Assembly (NCBI GenBank): GCA_916048095.2
Contig: OU696585.1
Location: 2,092,371-2,156,370, forward strand
DNA from: Sacculina carcini
Lineage: Eukaryota; Arthropoda; Thecostraca; Sacculinidae
Length of the DNA: 64,000 bases
Direction: 5' to 3'
Made by a program: the position numbers and the translations under genes. Shown one piece after another: positions 34,400-48,206 of the stretch. The notes beneath the pieces are model-generated. The model saw nothing but the letters and a program-made list of their open reading frames with translations, did not search any database and was not told where the DNA came from. Numbering within the stretch: the first letter of the stretch is position 1; each line of letters starts with the position of its first letter.

Positions 34400-37066
34400 A
34401 TACACACACACACACACGGAAAAACCACCTGGTACAGTTTTTGTCTGTCTGTCTGAGAGAGAGAGAGAGTGTGTGTCTGTGTGTGGGTCATGATCAAATA
34501 TAGGTTGTCTGACCACAGTTTTTGCATCTTCTCTTTGTCTGTATGTCGGTGTGTATTTATGTATGTATGTATTTGTATGTGTATGTGCCTCATTTTCGCG
34601 GGAAGTTGAGTGTTGTAGTGTATTACTCGTAGCAAGGTGTATGTAAGTATGTCTGTGTGTGTCGTTGTGTTTGTGTGAGTGTATATGTTAGTATGTTTGT
34701 GTGTCAGTGTTTGTATTTATGTTTGTACGCTTGTGTGTGTGTGTGTCGGTGTGTTTATATGTGTGTGTGTGTTTATGTGCTTGTGTGTGTCGGTGTGTTT
34801 ATATATGTCTGTGTGTGTATGTGACGTTTAATATCATCACATTCTATGTTCAATAACCACGACCTTGGTTCATCTTCATTCTGAAGCAGCTGTGTATGCG
34901 CTGTCCTGCTGTCTACATGTATTTATCTAGCCATAGACCAGGGACCTGGTTGAAGACCCCTGGTGCGAGTATTCCTGTGAACAATTGAAGAAAATATATG
35001 TGCTACGTCTGCTTTATATATTTAGATAAATATGTATTGTATTTATATAATTTAATACATTTATATTTTTACCTTTGCTTTTTATCTTCTTTAGGCTTTA
35101 TTTTGGTTTATTTTTGTGTGGAAATTACGTTTTGCTTCAAGCATAACTGTTTTTCCATGAAGGAACTGCAAGCTGTGTAAGTATGAGTGTTGAACAAAAA
35201 AGTTTTCTTATTCCGTCGCTTGCAGTGCTATCTTTTTTATATATATAGCTACAAAAAGCCCATATATGCGCCCATAACTAACTGCTAATTCGAAAAGGGT
35301 TCTTGCACTGAAAATAGTTGAGAACCACTGGTATATATCCTAATGAACGCGCCTATGCATACCTGCCTGTGTGCCTGTGTGTTTGTATGTGTGTGTGTGT
35401 GTGGTTTGACCCGGGGAATTTGTTTGCTGAATGTGATTCTGTAGCTGTTTTTTTGCCAACAAGTTCAGTCACTATACCATTTATATTTTGAATTCAGGCA
35501 AATGAATGTTTTAGACAAATTAAATGTATCCTCATTTTTTCGTTTTAATTAAAAAATAGGTAATTTTAATTGTAATGTTAGAATCAGTTTGATTTATTAT
35601 TGTTGAAATATGTTAAAGATTAATTCAGTTATTTTGTTTTTTTGTTAAATAATTATTTTGTTCGATAATTGAATTCAAACAAATGAGGTTATATAGTTAG
35701 ATTTCCGTTTACTTGTGTTCCAATTTCATTCATGAATCATCGTTGATTTTTTTGCTTCTTTCTTCATTAGCTGTCATCTTTTTTACTAAAACATTTAGTT
35801 TTCTAACTCTCTACATCTCTACATATTTTGGGCACCTTATGGGTCTAGGCTAAGTGTGTAAGGATTCAAGAACATTAAAACGCTAATTTATTAAAAACTC
35901 ACAAAAACGTTTCTATATTTTTCATATATTTTAGGCTAGTTTAGATTTAGCTTTTTAGGTTAGGTTAGGTTTAGTTAGGTTAGGTTAGGTTTAGTTAGGT
36001 TAGGTTAGGATTGAAAGAAATTCGTTAAATATAATGTTCTTGATTCCTGACACCTATAGCTTCAACCCACCTTATGGGGCCACCGCAGGGTGGTAATAGT
36101 GCTTGCACTCTTCCCCCATGCTACTGAATTTGCCTGTAATCAATGCTAGTTATTGTTTAGGTACAGTTGATTTATTCAAGTCGTTTTTTCGTGCTGTGGT
36201 TTTTTTCACGGCTAGCAGACGATCGTTCGGCGGTGAGCGTCATGACTTGCGGCTCTAGCTGCTCAGTCACACCGTCTCTGGTCGGTGAAACATTCGGCTC
36301 CATCTGTCTGACGGACGCCGTCGCTGCCGCTAGCGAAGACACCACCAGCACACACACGTCGTCGTGTGTGGCGCCGCTATGGGCCAGCTTGTTTCCGCAT
36401 GTTCCGCCTGTCATCAATTTCGGCACCATGCACGATAAGGTACCCTGCCACACATTGCATTCGTGCGTATGTCTCTGTGTGTATGTGTTTGTGTGTGTGT
36501 CTGTCTGTGTCTGTGTTTGTGTGTGTTTGTGTCAGTGTGTGTGTGTGTGTGTGTGTGTGTTTGTTTGTTTGTCAGTGTGTGTGTGTTTTTAACATTACAC
36601 ACATATATTTGCAAGCACTCACACACATATATTTGAATAGCACTAAAATGTAATGGAAGCAGTGTTGATTTTCGACCAATGTGTATATGTGTATGTATGT
36701 ATATATGTGTATACGGCTTCTCGCTACACACATATGTATGCATGTATATGTATTTTATTTATGTCTTAATGTAATGTATGTGAGTGTGTGTGCTCGTGAT
36801 TATGTATGTGTATGACTCTTGTGTTTGAGTGTGTGCATGTGTGTGTGTGTGTATGTGAGCGCTTTTGAGACCGTTGGGTGAAAAGCGCGATATAAATGTC
36901 CTAATATAATGTAAAGTGTATGTGTGTGTGTCAGTGTGATGAATTGCCTGCTGTGGTGTGTAAGCTGTTACGTTGGCGACTCAGCACAATCACACCGCAG
37001 CTAGTGCGCCAAACACTGGCCAACTCCAACTTCAGACTTCTCAAACGTAAAACTGACACACACACA

Positions 37067-37099
<33 letters not shown>

Positions 37100-37152
37100 T
37101 GACACACAAACACACACATACACACACTGACACACAAACACACACACACACT

Positions 37153-37191
<39 letters not shown>

Positions 37192-37410
37192 TGACACATA
37201 CACACACAGACTGACACATACACAAACACATACACACACCTACACTGACACATACACTCACACACACGCACACACACACATACACACACTGACACACAAA
37301 CACACACATACACACACTGACACACAAACACACAAACACACACACTGACATACACACACACACTCTCACACACACACACACACACACACATAAACACATA
37401 CACACACTGA

Positions 37411-37454
<44 letters not shown>

Positions 37455-37564
37455 ATGTTCGTTACCTCTTGTCAAAAAAAATCATTAGACGATATCGAAA
37501 GAAAAATGATCACAATTTTAAAAGATATTCTGAGCTTTTGTACGGAGGTAGATATGATTTCATC

Positions 37565-37608
<44 letters not shown>

Positions 37609-40433
37609 GGGTAATGTGGGTGGTGGGGTGGCGGTGCAGACAGCCCCAATTGGGTGGGCACGTGGGGTAAGCATATGAAATCGGAGTGTTTCAAGGCGGT
37701 GCGCGACTTTCAGAAGATCAACCATTTTCCAGGCACGTTTCAGATCGGTCGCAAAGACAAACTGTGGCGCAACATCGCCGCGCTACAAGTGAAATTCGGC
37801 AAAAACGAGTGAGCGCGCCATTTTGACCAGTGTTGCCAGATGCTATTTTGTACTTGTGTGTTTTTTAAGAGTAATTATCGCATTTCCCGTGTATAAATGA
37901 CCCTTGTGTATATAAGAACATTGTGTATAAGAGAACATTGTGTTTAAGAGAACATTGTGTATAAGAGATCATTGTGTATAAGAGATCCTTGTGTATTAGA
38001 GAACATTGTGTATAAGAGACCCTTGTGTATAAGAGAACATTGTGTATAAGATATCCTTGTGTATTGGAGACCCCTTCAATTTTTAGGCAACAATTATGGA
38101 AAACAGTACATATTGGTGGTAAATAACATACTGCCACGTATACAATACACCCAGTTTCTAAAATGAATATTTACGCCGAAACAGGGCCTGTTATACACGC
38201 GAAAATACGGTATTTGTCAATGTATACATCACATACATTGTTATATAGCGCATTTTTACTGTTAATAATTGACATGTCTCTGTTTTGCTTGAATTCTGGC
38301 ACTATTAACTCATACTTGGTGGGCCGATCATACAATATGACTCAGTGTGTGTGTGTGTGTGTGTGTGTGGGTGTAGGTTTGGCTTTGTGCCACGCTCCTA
38401 TGTCCTGCCGGCCGATCTGAAAGCGCTGAAGTCGGCCTGGAGAAGGGACGGTGGCAAGCGCAAGTGGATTATCAAGCCGGTTCGTGTGTTTTGTGTTCTC
38501 TTCTTATCTCGCTTTCTCTGCTTTCTTACGTATTTCTTATATTTCATATGTGTCTATTTTTCGCTCATCTTCCTTAATTCTTGAATGTTTCCACTGTTTT
38601 TTTAGTACTTACCTTCTTCCATTTTGCCTCTTATAATTTTCATTTTGACAATGCAATAAATAAATAAATATTTTGATAATATGTTTCAATTATGATGGCT
38701 TTCATTGTTCTAATTCCGTTTTTTCTTTCCGTTTTTGTGTGTGCAGTCTACCATGGTTTTAATGATTTGTAGCTAGTGTGTGGGTGTTTTGCTTATCGCC
38801 TAGTGTCTTGTCTTGGTTACAACTTGGCACAACCTGCGATAAGATACTAGAACGCGAAGGACAATATGTATGTATTATAGCGCTCTCAAACCGCTAGACT
38901 CCGTGGAGTAGTGGTAGCGCACCCGCCTCACAAGCGGGAGGTCCGTGGTTCAAATCCCAGCGGAGGAGATTTTCTTTGGGCGAATTCTATAATCCAACAG
39001 CCCCTGTCCACCCAGCAGTAAATGATGGTACCAGATATCAGTCATGTGTTGTGTCATGCATTCTGGGGAGGTGGCCCTCGCTAATACGTCTTCCGTCCTT
39101 GTGGCGTCATAGCGTGGAGAGGGTTGGTTCTGCGGTGACAGCGAGCTGCACGGGACACACCTGTGTGTGTTCATATGTTTCGGCTTTTGAACACACACGC
39201 AAAGGGTTGAACAATAATTCTCTTAACAAAGAAATTTATCATACAACGACTTTAGTATATAATTACGTATTAATTGACACATTCATTGTTATAATTCACA
39301 AATTGTACATTAGGTTCAATCAGCTTGCATATTCTAGTGGAACTATTTAGGTGGTACGTTCAATCGTGTGTGTGTGTGTCTCTCTCTCTCTCGTTGTCAC
39401 CGTCTGTGTGCGTGTGTGTGTGTGTGTGTGTGTTTATAAATAGACGCGACATAAAACGTGTACACACACATACGCACACTTGCAAGTTGAAGACAGACAG
39501 ACAGACAGACAAACTGATGGGTGTGTAAATTAGTGGACACTTGGCATTCTGCACAGATTGATTATTCTGTGTGTATGTGTGTGTGTTTTGTGCGTTTGTG
39601 TGCGTTTGTGTGTGTTTTTTGTGTGAGTGTGTGTGTATGATGTCATTTTCTCGCATGCATTTTTGTGAATTGGGTTATACGTGATGTGACGTGAAGTTGG
39701 GCTATATTTATGTCTCAAATCAACCCGAGCTTGTGTTTACGGCTGTTGTATCAATAAGAAATATGTAAACTTGCGTAAATATGAATTATGTAATGTAAAT
39801 TACATTTATTTCTCATCGATCAACATCTACATTGAGGCTTTTCAGTAAAATATACACATGTGCACACACACACACATACAGATACATACACACACACACA
39901 CATACATACACGCACTCACACACACACACACACACACGGTCACATAATTGTATGCTTATTTATACCAACACTTATTCATTTTATAACATCATTATTTATA
40001 TACATGATAACTGAAAATGTTTGTGTTTATGTAGTTTACGTGTTTTCATGCAAATGCTCCGTATATATGTGTACATCGGGCGGCATCGTAATGAATTAAT
40101 TTTCTTCCGGCCTAAAGAATAGCAAAGCTTCTTCCGGTAATAGCAAAGCTTTTTTATTCAACATTCATTCATACAACTTTCATTCACATGATTCAGCAAA
40201 ACTGCATGTTTCAGGAAAAATATAATGCATAGGTTAAACAGATCGTTTCTTACGATCTGTAAAAATTACAGGAATATTCGCATCTCCTAGGTGTTGCTGC
40301 GTCTTGTCGTGCGTTATTCGTTTCGTCGTTCTATCGTTGTTGTATAGCAGATTCGGAGTATTTGCTCGCAGAATATAAATTGTTTTCTGTTCCTCGTGAA
40401 TTGGTCGTTTTTTCGTGGGATTCCAAGTTTGTA

Positions 40434-40507
<74 letters not shown>

Positions 40508-41168
40508 ATTCCTTTGTGAATGATTTGACTTGTGTGATTGTGTGGTTTCCCTGCTATATTTCTTTCTGGTCTAGTTTTTTGGGCTTTGCTCGGACTCACA
40601 CACTAAGATCGTTTTTCTCAAATGATCTATATATCTTTTGGTTAGCTTCCGTTACACATGGGGGGTCACCGCAGGGTGGTAATAGTGCCTGCACTCTTCT
40701 TATGCTACTGGATTCGCCTGTAATCAATAATAATATTAATAAGTGCATCAGATATATTGTCTTATGGTTTTCGTCTGTTCGTCTGAATTCGTTGAGTCGT
40801 GTTGGTCCTGTTGGTAGCGTATATTGTGATACAGTATCAAAGTGTACACATGATGAAACCGTTCATAATAAGTCGATGTGTTGCTTCGGCTAGGGAGGAC
40901 TTGGTGATGTGTATGTGTGTGTATGTGTCCGTGCGTATGTATGTGTGTGTATCGGTATGTGTGCGTGTGTATGTGTGTGTTTGTGTGTGTTCGTGTATGC
41001 ATGTGTATATATTGGTATGTACTCAGCTATTTGTTTACCACAGGAGATAAGCTATGCTCGTACTGTCCTGTCTCCAACCCACCCTCTAACCTATCTCCCT
41101 TGAAATTCCCAGTATTTCACACACTATCCAGTCTTTCTTTAAATGCTCCTACGCTATTAGCTCCTACA

Positions 41169-41218
<50 letters not shown>

Positions 41219-44200
41219 CAGCCTGCTTCGGCCCGGGGCGCTGGTATTCGCGTGGTGCAGCGGTGGCTGGAGGTGCCCAAGAAGCGGCCGCTGGTCGTGC
41301 AGCGATACATCAGCCGGCCGCTGCTGGTGGACGAGCGCAAGTTCGACCTGCGACTCTACGTCTATGTCACCACCTTCCGACCACTGCGAGCCTACCTCTA
41401 TCACGACGGACTGGTGCGCTTCGCCTCCGGTCAGGCTCTCACACACACATACGCACAAACACACACACGCACAAACACACACACAAACACACACACACAC
41501 ACACATACGCACATACACACACACGTACACACACCTACACGCACTGACACACACGTATGAACACACGTATAAACACACACGCACAAACACTGACAAACAC
41601 GCACAAAACACACACACATACACACACACACATGTTCAGATACACACGAACATGCATAGATACACACACGCCCAAACACACACACACCTACACATACACA
41701 CACGCACACACACACCTACACATACACACACGCACACACACACACCTACACATACACACGTGTTTGAACAGTGGTGGTGATAACAACTCGCTCATTAGCT
41801 CCGTCGATAACAAGTGCCATGGATGCAGACTCGCTGAAAGTTGTTCTTGAAACACAAGTGGATGTGTTTCAAAGAGCAATGAATCGAGTAGAAACCAACA
41901 TGCAAGGAAGAATTGTGTTTTTGGAAAATATGGTTGATGAACTGCGAAAAAGTCTGGAGTTCTCTCAACATGAAATTGCGGAGTTGAAAGATGAAGTGAG
42001 ACTGCTGAACAAGAACAAGCAAGACACTGATAAGCGAATGATCACCATCGAGGATGAAAAGTCGAGGATGATGCAACGCTTGGACTATCAGGAGGATCAC
42101 AGTCGCAAGAAAAACTTGCGCATCGCCGGCCTGCAGGAGCGCCCGCAGGAAACCGCTGAGCAGACCTTGGAGCTGGTGAACACGATGATCCAGGAAAAGC
42201 TGGAGTTGCCGGTGGCTACCATTGAACATGCCCATCGAGTGGGTGCTCCTTCTGCAGCTCGCCCTCGCAACATCGTCGTACGCTTCGACAAGTTCCCTGC
42301 GCGCGAGGCTGTTCTGCGTAATGCAAAAAAATTGAAGGGCACCAAAACTTCGATCTATGAAGACTTGTGCGCTAACTCAGTGGCCCGTAAACAAGAACAA
42401 ATGCCGAAACTGAAGCAGGCCAGAATGGAGGGGAAGATTGCATATTTTCGTCACACTCGTCTCATCATAAAAGAGAAAATCCATCCATCTGCTGCATCAT
42501 CACCAATCGTCAGCCTGGATACGCCCGTGGCTACTGGAGCCGCCACTGCGACGAACAACTTGACAGGTTCAATGACCGCGGCGTGCACGCGTACGAGCAC
42601 TGCTGCAACCGAGGCGACGCATTCGCCAGCTGGTGCAGATATGACGTCACCCATCCACGGCGAACCAGCGCAGGCTTCGGGCTGCGTCAAGTGGAAGGCG
42701 GCTTCAGCGACACCAACTGAGGCGGGTGACAAGCCACAGAAAAAGCAGAGGGCGCCGAAAAGGAAGTAAATTGTTTCGTGTTTCTTCTTCTGTTATCTAA
42801 ACAGATAGTCATGACGATGTTTAACAATAACCACTCACTTCCTATGATTGACTATGAGTCTGATGTTGATGACTTAGACATTGATTCTATATATCAGCGA
42901 AGTTGCGAAAATTCTGCTGTCAATACGCAGCTCATTTCACCAAGTGAAATCGGTATTATTGACACAGAAAAACTTACTGTATGTAACCTTAATATTAGAT
43001 CGATTCCTAGGAATTTGCAGACGTTTCAAGATACTGTCATGTCCAATGTGAAGGGTTTTGATGTTATTGGGTTTTCGGAAACACGTCTTGAGTCGCATCT
43101 AACGCCACTTTATAAGCTAGCTGGCTATCAAATGTATAATTGTTGTCGAAATGTCCATGGAGGCGGCGTATCGTTGTATGTCTCAACCAAGTACCGATCT
43201 CACCAGGTGAATGATCTGACAAAAATGGAAAACTATATTGAAGCCATAGGTGTTGAATTGTTGATTGAGCAAACATCTTACATCATTATATGTGTATATA
43301 GAACTCCTGCTGGCAATTTTGTTAAGTTTCAAAAATCTATGTATGATATTCTTTCGAATGCTTGTACATATAAAAATAGCCATCTTATCATTCTTGGTGA
43401 CTTCAACATAAATTTGCACAATAATGAAGATAATAACGTCTCTGAGTTTATAAATTTGATGTATTCATTTTCTTGTCGTCAATTAATCGATAGACCTACA
43501 CGAGTTACAGAGACGTCAGCATCACTGTTGGATCATTTATGGACAACTTTAATCTGCGAAAATACTGCAAACTACATTATATCAAGTGACGTCAGTGATC
43601 ACTACCCTGTAGTGAGTCAGTTTCAGTCAAAAAAACCAACAATGGTAACTCAGTGTGTGAACAAGAGGTGTTTTACATCCATTGCCATTAGTAAGTTCAA
43701 GTCTAGTGTTGAACATGCAGACTGGACTGATGTTTATGAACAAGCATGCCCTAATGCAGCTTACAATCACTTTCACGGCATATTTTGCCAAATGTTTGAC
43801 AAATACTTCAGCATGAGTAAAGTCATTAAACACAGAAAATCTTTTAGTTGTCCGTATATAAGTGCATTTTTGAAAAAATGCATCACAGAAAAACAGAGGC
43901 TCCAAAGACTTGCAAAGAAGTGGCCAATCACATTCCGCAATGAGTACAAACGGTACCGTAATAAGTTGACCGCTACACTGCGAACGGCTAAGAACCAATA
44001 TTACAAACACATTTTGACATCGAATCAAGGTTGCCCAAAGCAGCAATGGAGAACCATCAATCATTTATTAGGAAGACATGAAGATTATAATAGTCAGATT
44101 GTGCTTATACCAACGAGTAAAGATGTACCAGAAGCGTTTAACGATCACTTCCTCAACGTGTGCCAAACATCTGAAAATGAATGTAAGTTTGAAAATTATC

Positions 44201-47200
44201 TAGATGAATCTCCACTTTTTTTCGATGTTCATGTACCCTACTTGCGTCTCTGAAGTTAAAAATGTTCTAAATGCATTTAACTCGCGGACATCAGGAATTG
44301 ATCATATTCCTCCATTTTTGCTGAAAACTGTCTCTGAATCTATCTCTCCTCCGCTAGCCCATATAATCAACCTAACACTTGAAAATGGCATATTTCCAGA
44401 CAGACTAAAAGTGGCTAAAGTAATCCCAATACCAAAATCCGGGGATCTGCAAAACATCAAAAACTACAGACCCATATCTATTTTACCGGCTTTTAATAAA
44501 GTGTTTGAGAAAATTGTCAGTATTAGGCTAACTAAGTATCTAGAGACCAACAAATTCATCACCTCATCTCAACATGGCTTCCGCAAATTACATTCAACTG
44601 AATCTGCGGTTCTACAATTAACAAATCAAATATACAAATGTCTCGAAAATAAAGATCAAATTGTGGCCGTTTTCCTAGATCTCTCCAAAGCGTTCGATAC
44701 GTTGGATCACGTTATTTTACTAAAAAAAATTAGAAAACTTTGGTATAAGAGGCGCCGCACTTAAGTTATTCCGTAGTTACCTAAAAAATCGTGAACAATG
44801 TGTTTTATGCAATAACTCGTACTCCACAAAAAAACTCATACATAAAGGTGTTCCACAGGGCTCGGTATTAGGTCCAATCCTATTCTCAGTTTACATTAAT
44901 GATATAATAAATGCAAGTAGCGAACTTGAGTATGTACTTTACGCAGATGATACTACATTATTGCTATCTGACAACAACATTGCTAATCTCAAATCGAGAC
45001 TAGAAAATTAACTTGACAAAATCATGTCCTGGTTAAAATCAAACAAATTAAAACTCAATACAACAAAAACAAAGTGTATGCTTTTTCAGAACCGTTCAAT
45101 GAATTACTACCTGCCACCAATCAGGATCGATGATGCAGTCATCGAATGTGTTAAAAACTTCAAATTCCTTGGAGTTATCGTTGATGAAAATCTTAATTGG
45201 AGACCACATATTGATCAACTTTGTCTTAAATTATCGAAATTAACAGGGATTATGTATAGAATACGGCATAATCTCACTACTGAATCCATGATTACAATAT
45301 ATTATACACTTTTTCACTCTCATTTAATTTATTGTATTTCAATTTGGGCGAGTACATGGCCAACTTTTATTGATAAAATAGCTGTGTCCCAGAATAAATT
45401 CTTTCGCTGTATCTTCTTTTTGAAAAAATTTGAATCGACTGAAAAATGCCTCAAGACATCACAACTCCTTAATTTCCAAAATCTTCACAAAGTATATACA
45501 CTTCTTAGCATTTATAAAAACATGAAACATGGAGACGCATTTAAATTTGTCAATAGCAACCGTCCAACCAGGAGTAATGCTGTTAATATTAGTTGCCCTG
45601 GATTTCGAACAACTCTTTTCAAAAACAGTATACTTTGCAATGGACCTGCAATTTTTAACCAACTTCCTATTGAACTTAAATCCGATCTCACTAGAACTTC
45701 ATATGCTACATTTAAAACCAAAATTAAGAAACATTACCTGACTTTGCAAAACCAACGTTGAAGTCACCAAGCAGTCTGTACGGTTTTGAGCTTGTTGTAA
45801 CTCTTCCTGCAGTTACTGTTCTCGTTGTCGTGTATAACCGTGTTTTCAACTATGAGCTTGCTATATGTGAGTGTTTAATTCTTGTCTTCGTTTTGTATTT
45901 TTGCCAAATTTGCCATTACTGTTCATAATTTCATGTGAAAATTGTATTTGATATTCGTTCGTCAGGGAGCTGTGGCTCGACGAATTGATGCCTCTCACCA
46001 CTGCTATGTTACTGATGTTTGTTGATGATGATGGCAATACATTTGAAATTACAAATTACAAAATTACACACACGCACACAACACACAGACACACACACAC
46101 ACATGTTCAGATACACACGAACATGCATAGATACACGCACGCCCAAACACACACACACACACCTACACATACACATACAATCATTCGTATAATGTGAATA
46201 GGCGAGAGAGAATGTGTTGATATTTTGGGGAAAATGTCCATTTAACTTGTGTACCAAGCAGTCTCGATCACTTGTGTGTGTGTGCTTGTGTGTGTGTGTT
46301 CATTTTTCAGCGCCTTAGAGACCCGCTAGGTGTAGGACGCTATATAAATTGTTTCCATAATGTAATGTAATGTGTGTGTGTGCTGGTTGGCTGCAGTCAA
46401 GTACTCCTGCGGCTCGGGCACGCTGGCCGATCGGTTCATGCACCTGACCAACTACAGCATCAACCGGCACTCGCAACACTACCGACCCAACACCGGCTCG
46501 CACCCGTGCGCCGGCCACAAGTGGACACTGTTGGCGTTCTGGCAGCATTTGCGGCGCGCGGCCGGCGTGGACACGGCGGCTCTGTGGCGGCGCGTGGTCG
46601 ATATGATCCTCAAGAGCCTGGTGGCCGTCGAGCGGCATGTGGCGCCCCTCACTGCCGAGCATGTTGTGTCACACTACAACTGTCACGAATTGTTCGGCTT
46701 CGATGTGCTCATTGATCATCGACTGCGTCCCTGGCTGCTGGAGGTGCTTGCTGCTTGGTTGTTTTATTTTTTATTTTGCTTGCTGCTCTACAAAAAAGAC
46801 AAACAAAACATATAAAATGTGCTCTGTTTGTCTGTTTTTTCCCTCTTAGTGTCTTAAATATGTTAAATGCCTAAGTGGCAGCTGCTATACGGAAAGAAGC
46901 CGAAGCTTATGAACACACACAGGTGTGTCCCGTGCAGCTCGTTGCCTCCGCAGAACCGACCCTCTCTACGCTATGACGCCACAAGGACGGAAGACGTATT
47001 AGAGAGGGCCACCTCCCCAGAATGCATGGCACAACTCATGACTGATATCTGGTACCATCATTTTCTGCTGGGTGGACAGGGGCTGTGGCATTGTAGAATT
47101 CGCCCAATGAAATTCTTCTCCGCCGGGTCTTTGGTCTCGTTTCACTGCCCTGGCTTTCGGATGGTTTTTGGTGTCATTTTTTACATCGATCGTTTTTGGG

Positions 47201-48145
47201 CCATGTCTGTTGTCCTTGCTCATACGATGTGCTCCGCTGAAAGTCCTCCAAAATTGTTTTCACCGCCCATCCCCCTCTCTGGTCGTTATTTAGTACAATA
47301 TTTCCTTTTGATGGATAACTATATGACTTAGGCATTGAGAATTTCTGTACTTGTGTTGGTCGTGTACTCTCTCTCTCTCTCATTCTCTCTCTCATTCTCT
47401 CTCACACACGCACACTCACTCACACAACAGGTAAACATCAGTCCCAGTCTGCACTCGTCGGCGCCGGTTGATGTGGCGGTGAAGGCGCCGCTGTTGCGCG
47501 ACCTGCTCAATTTGGCCGGCTTCCACGTGCCCAGTCGTCTGTCAGCGTCGCAGATGTGCGAGGCGGCCGAGCAGGTGGGCGTGGTCCGACGTGCCGACGT
47601 CAGCCAATCAGCAGCCGGGCAGCGCAACGGTGACCAATCAACGATGAGCCGCTGCAACGGCGTCCAATCAGCGACCAGTCAACCCAGTGGCAGCCAATCA
47701 GCGGTCGCCAGTGGCAAATTCGACCAATCAGCGGCCGCCAACGGCAATTTCGACCAATCAGCGGCCACTAACGGCAATCTCCACCAATCAGCGGCCGCCA
47801 ACGGCAATTTCGACCAATCAGCGGCCACTAACAGCAATTTCGACCAATCAGCGGCCACTAACGGCAATTGCGACCAATCAGCGGCCACTAACGGCAATTG
47901 CGACCAATCAGCGGGCTCGACACAGACTGAATGCACGTATGAGCGATCGGCATTGGTTGGGCGACTGGTGTTGGACAAACGCATCTACACGAGCGTGCTG
48001 AGCCCCGAGGAGCGCGCCAAACACGCGGTGTTTGAAGACGCGCCGCGTGAGGAGGTAATGTCACACGTGACGCAGTTATCTCACGATGTCTTTATTTTTG
48101 GATGTGATTGTCACCGTCAATTGTTGAATCGATCGATCATTGTTT

Positions 48146-48206
<61 letters not shown>

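Larger units (their letters stand above)
41759..46069 (+). mobile_element. 4.3-kb LINE (L1-ORF1/APE/RT type, Daphne/CR1-like) in TTLL4 intron 7
   Basis: Non-LTR retrotransposon in the same orientation as the host gene, with ORF1 (41819-42769) and a broken ORF2 (42778-45761). It ends in three heptamer-like AAATTAC units (46046-46067) instead of poly(A). Long matching CA-rich segments flank it (about 41600-41720 and 46070-46185). The clade is my reading of ORF2 motifs and is tentative. Confidence 0.8.

Noticed and set aside
35280..35335. hAT terminus (TTGAGAACCACTGG) at 35316-35329
   Set aside because: The end resembles hAT ends, but I found no left partner or target duplication, so it is not listed as an element.
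35938..36012. Interstitial telomere or chromosome-fusion site (TTAGGT repeats)
   Set aside because: The repeats lie inside a MITE with 9-bp target duplication, and the same structure recurs at 53138-53308.
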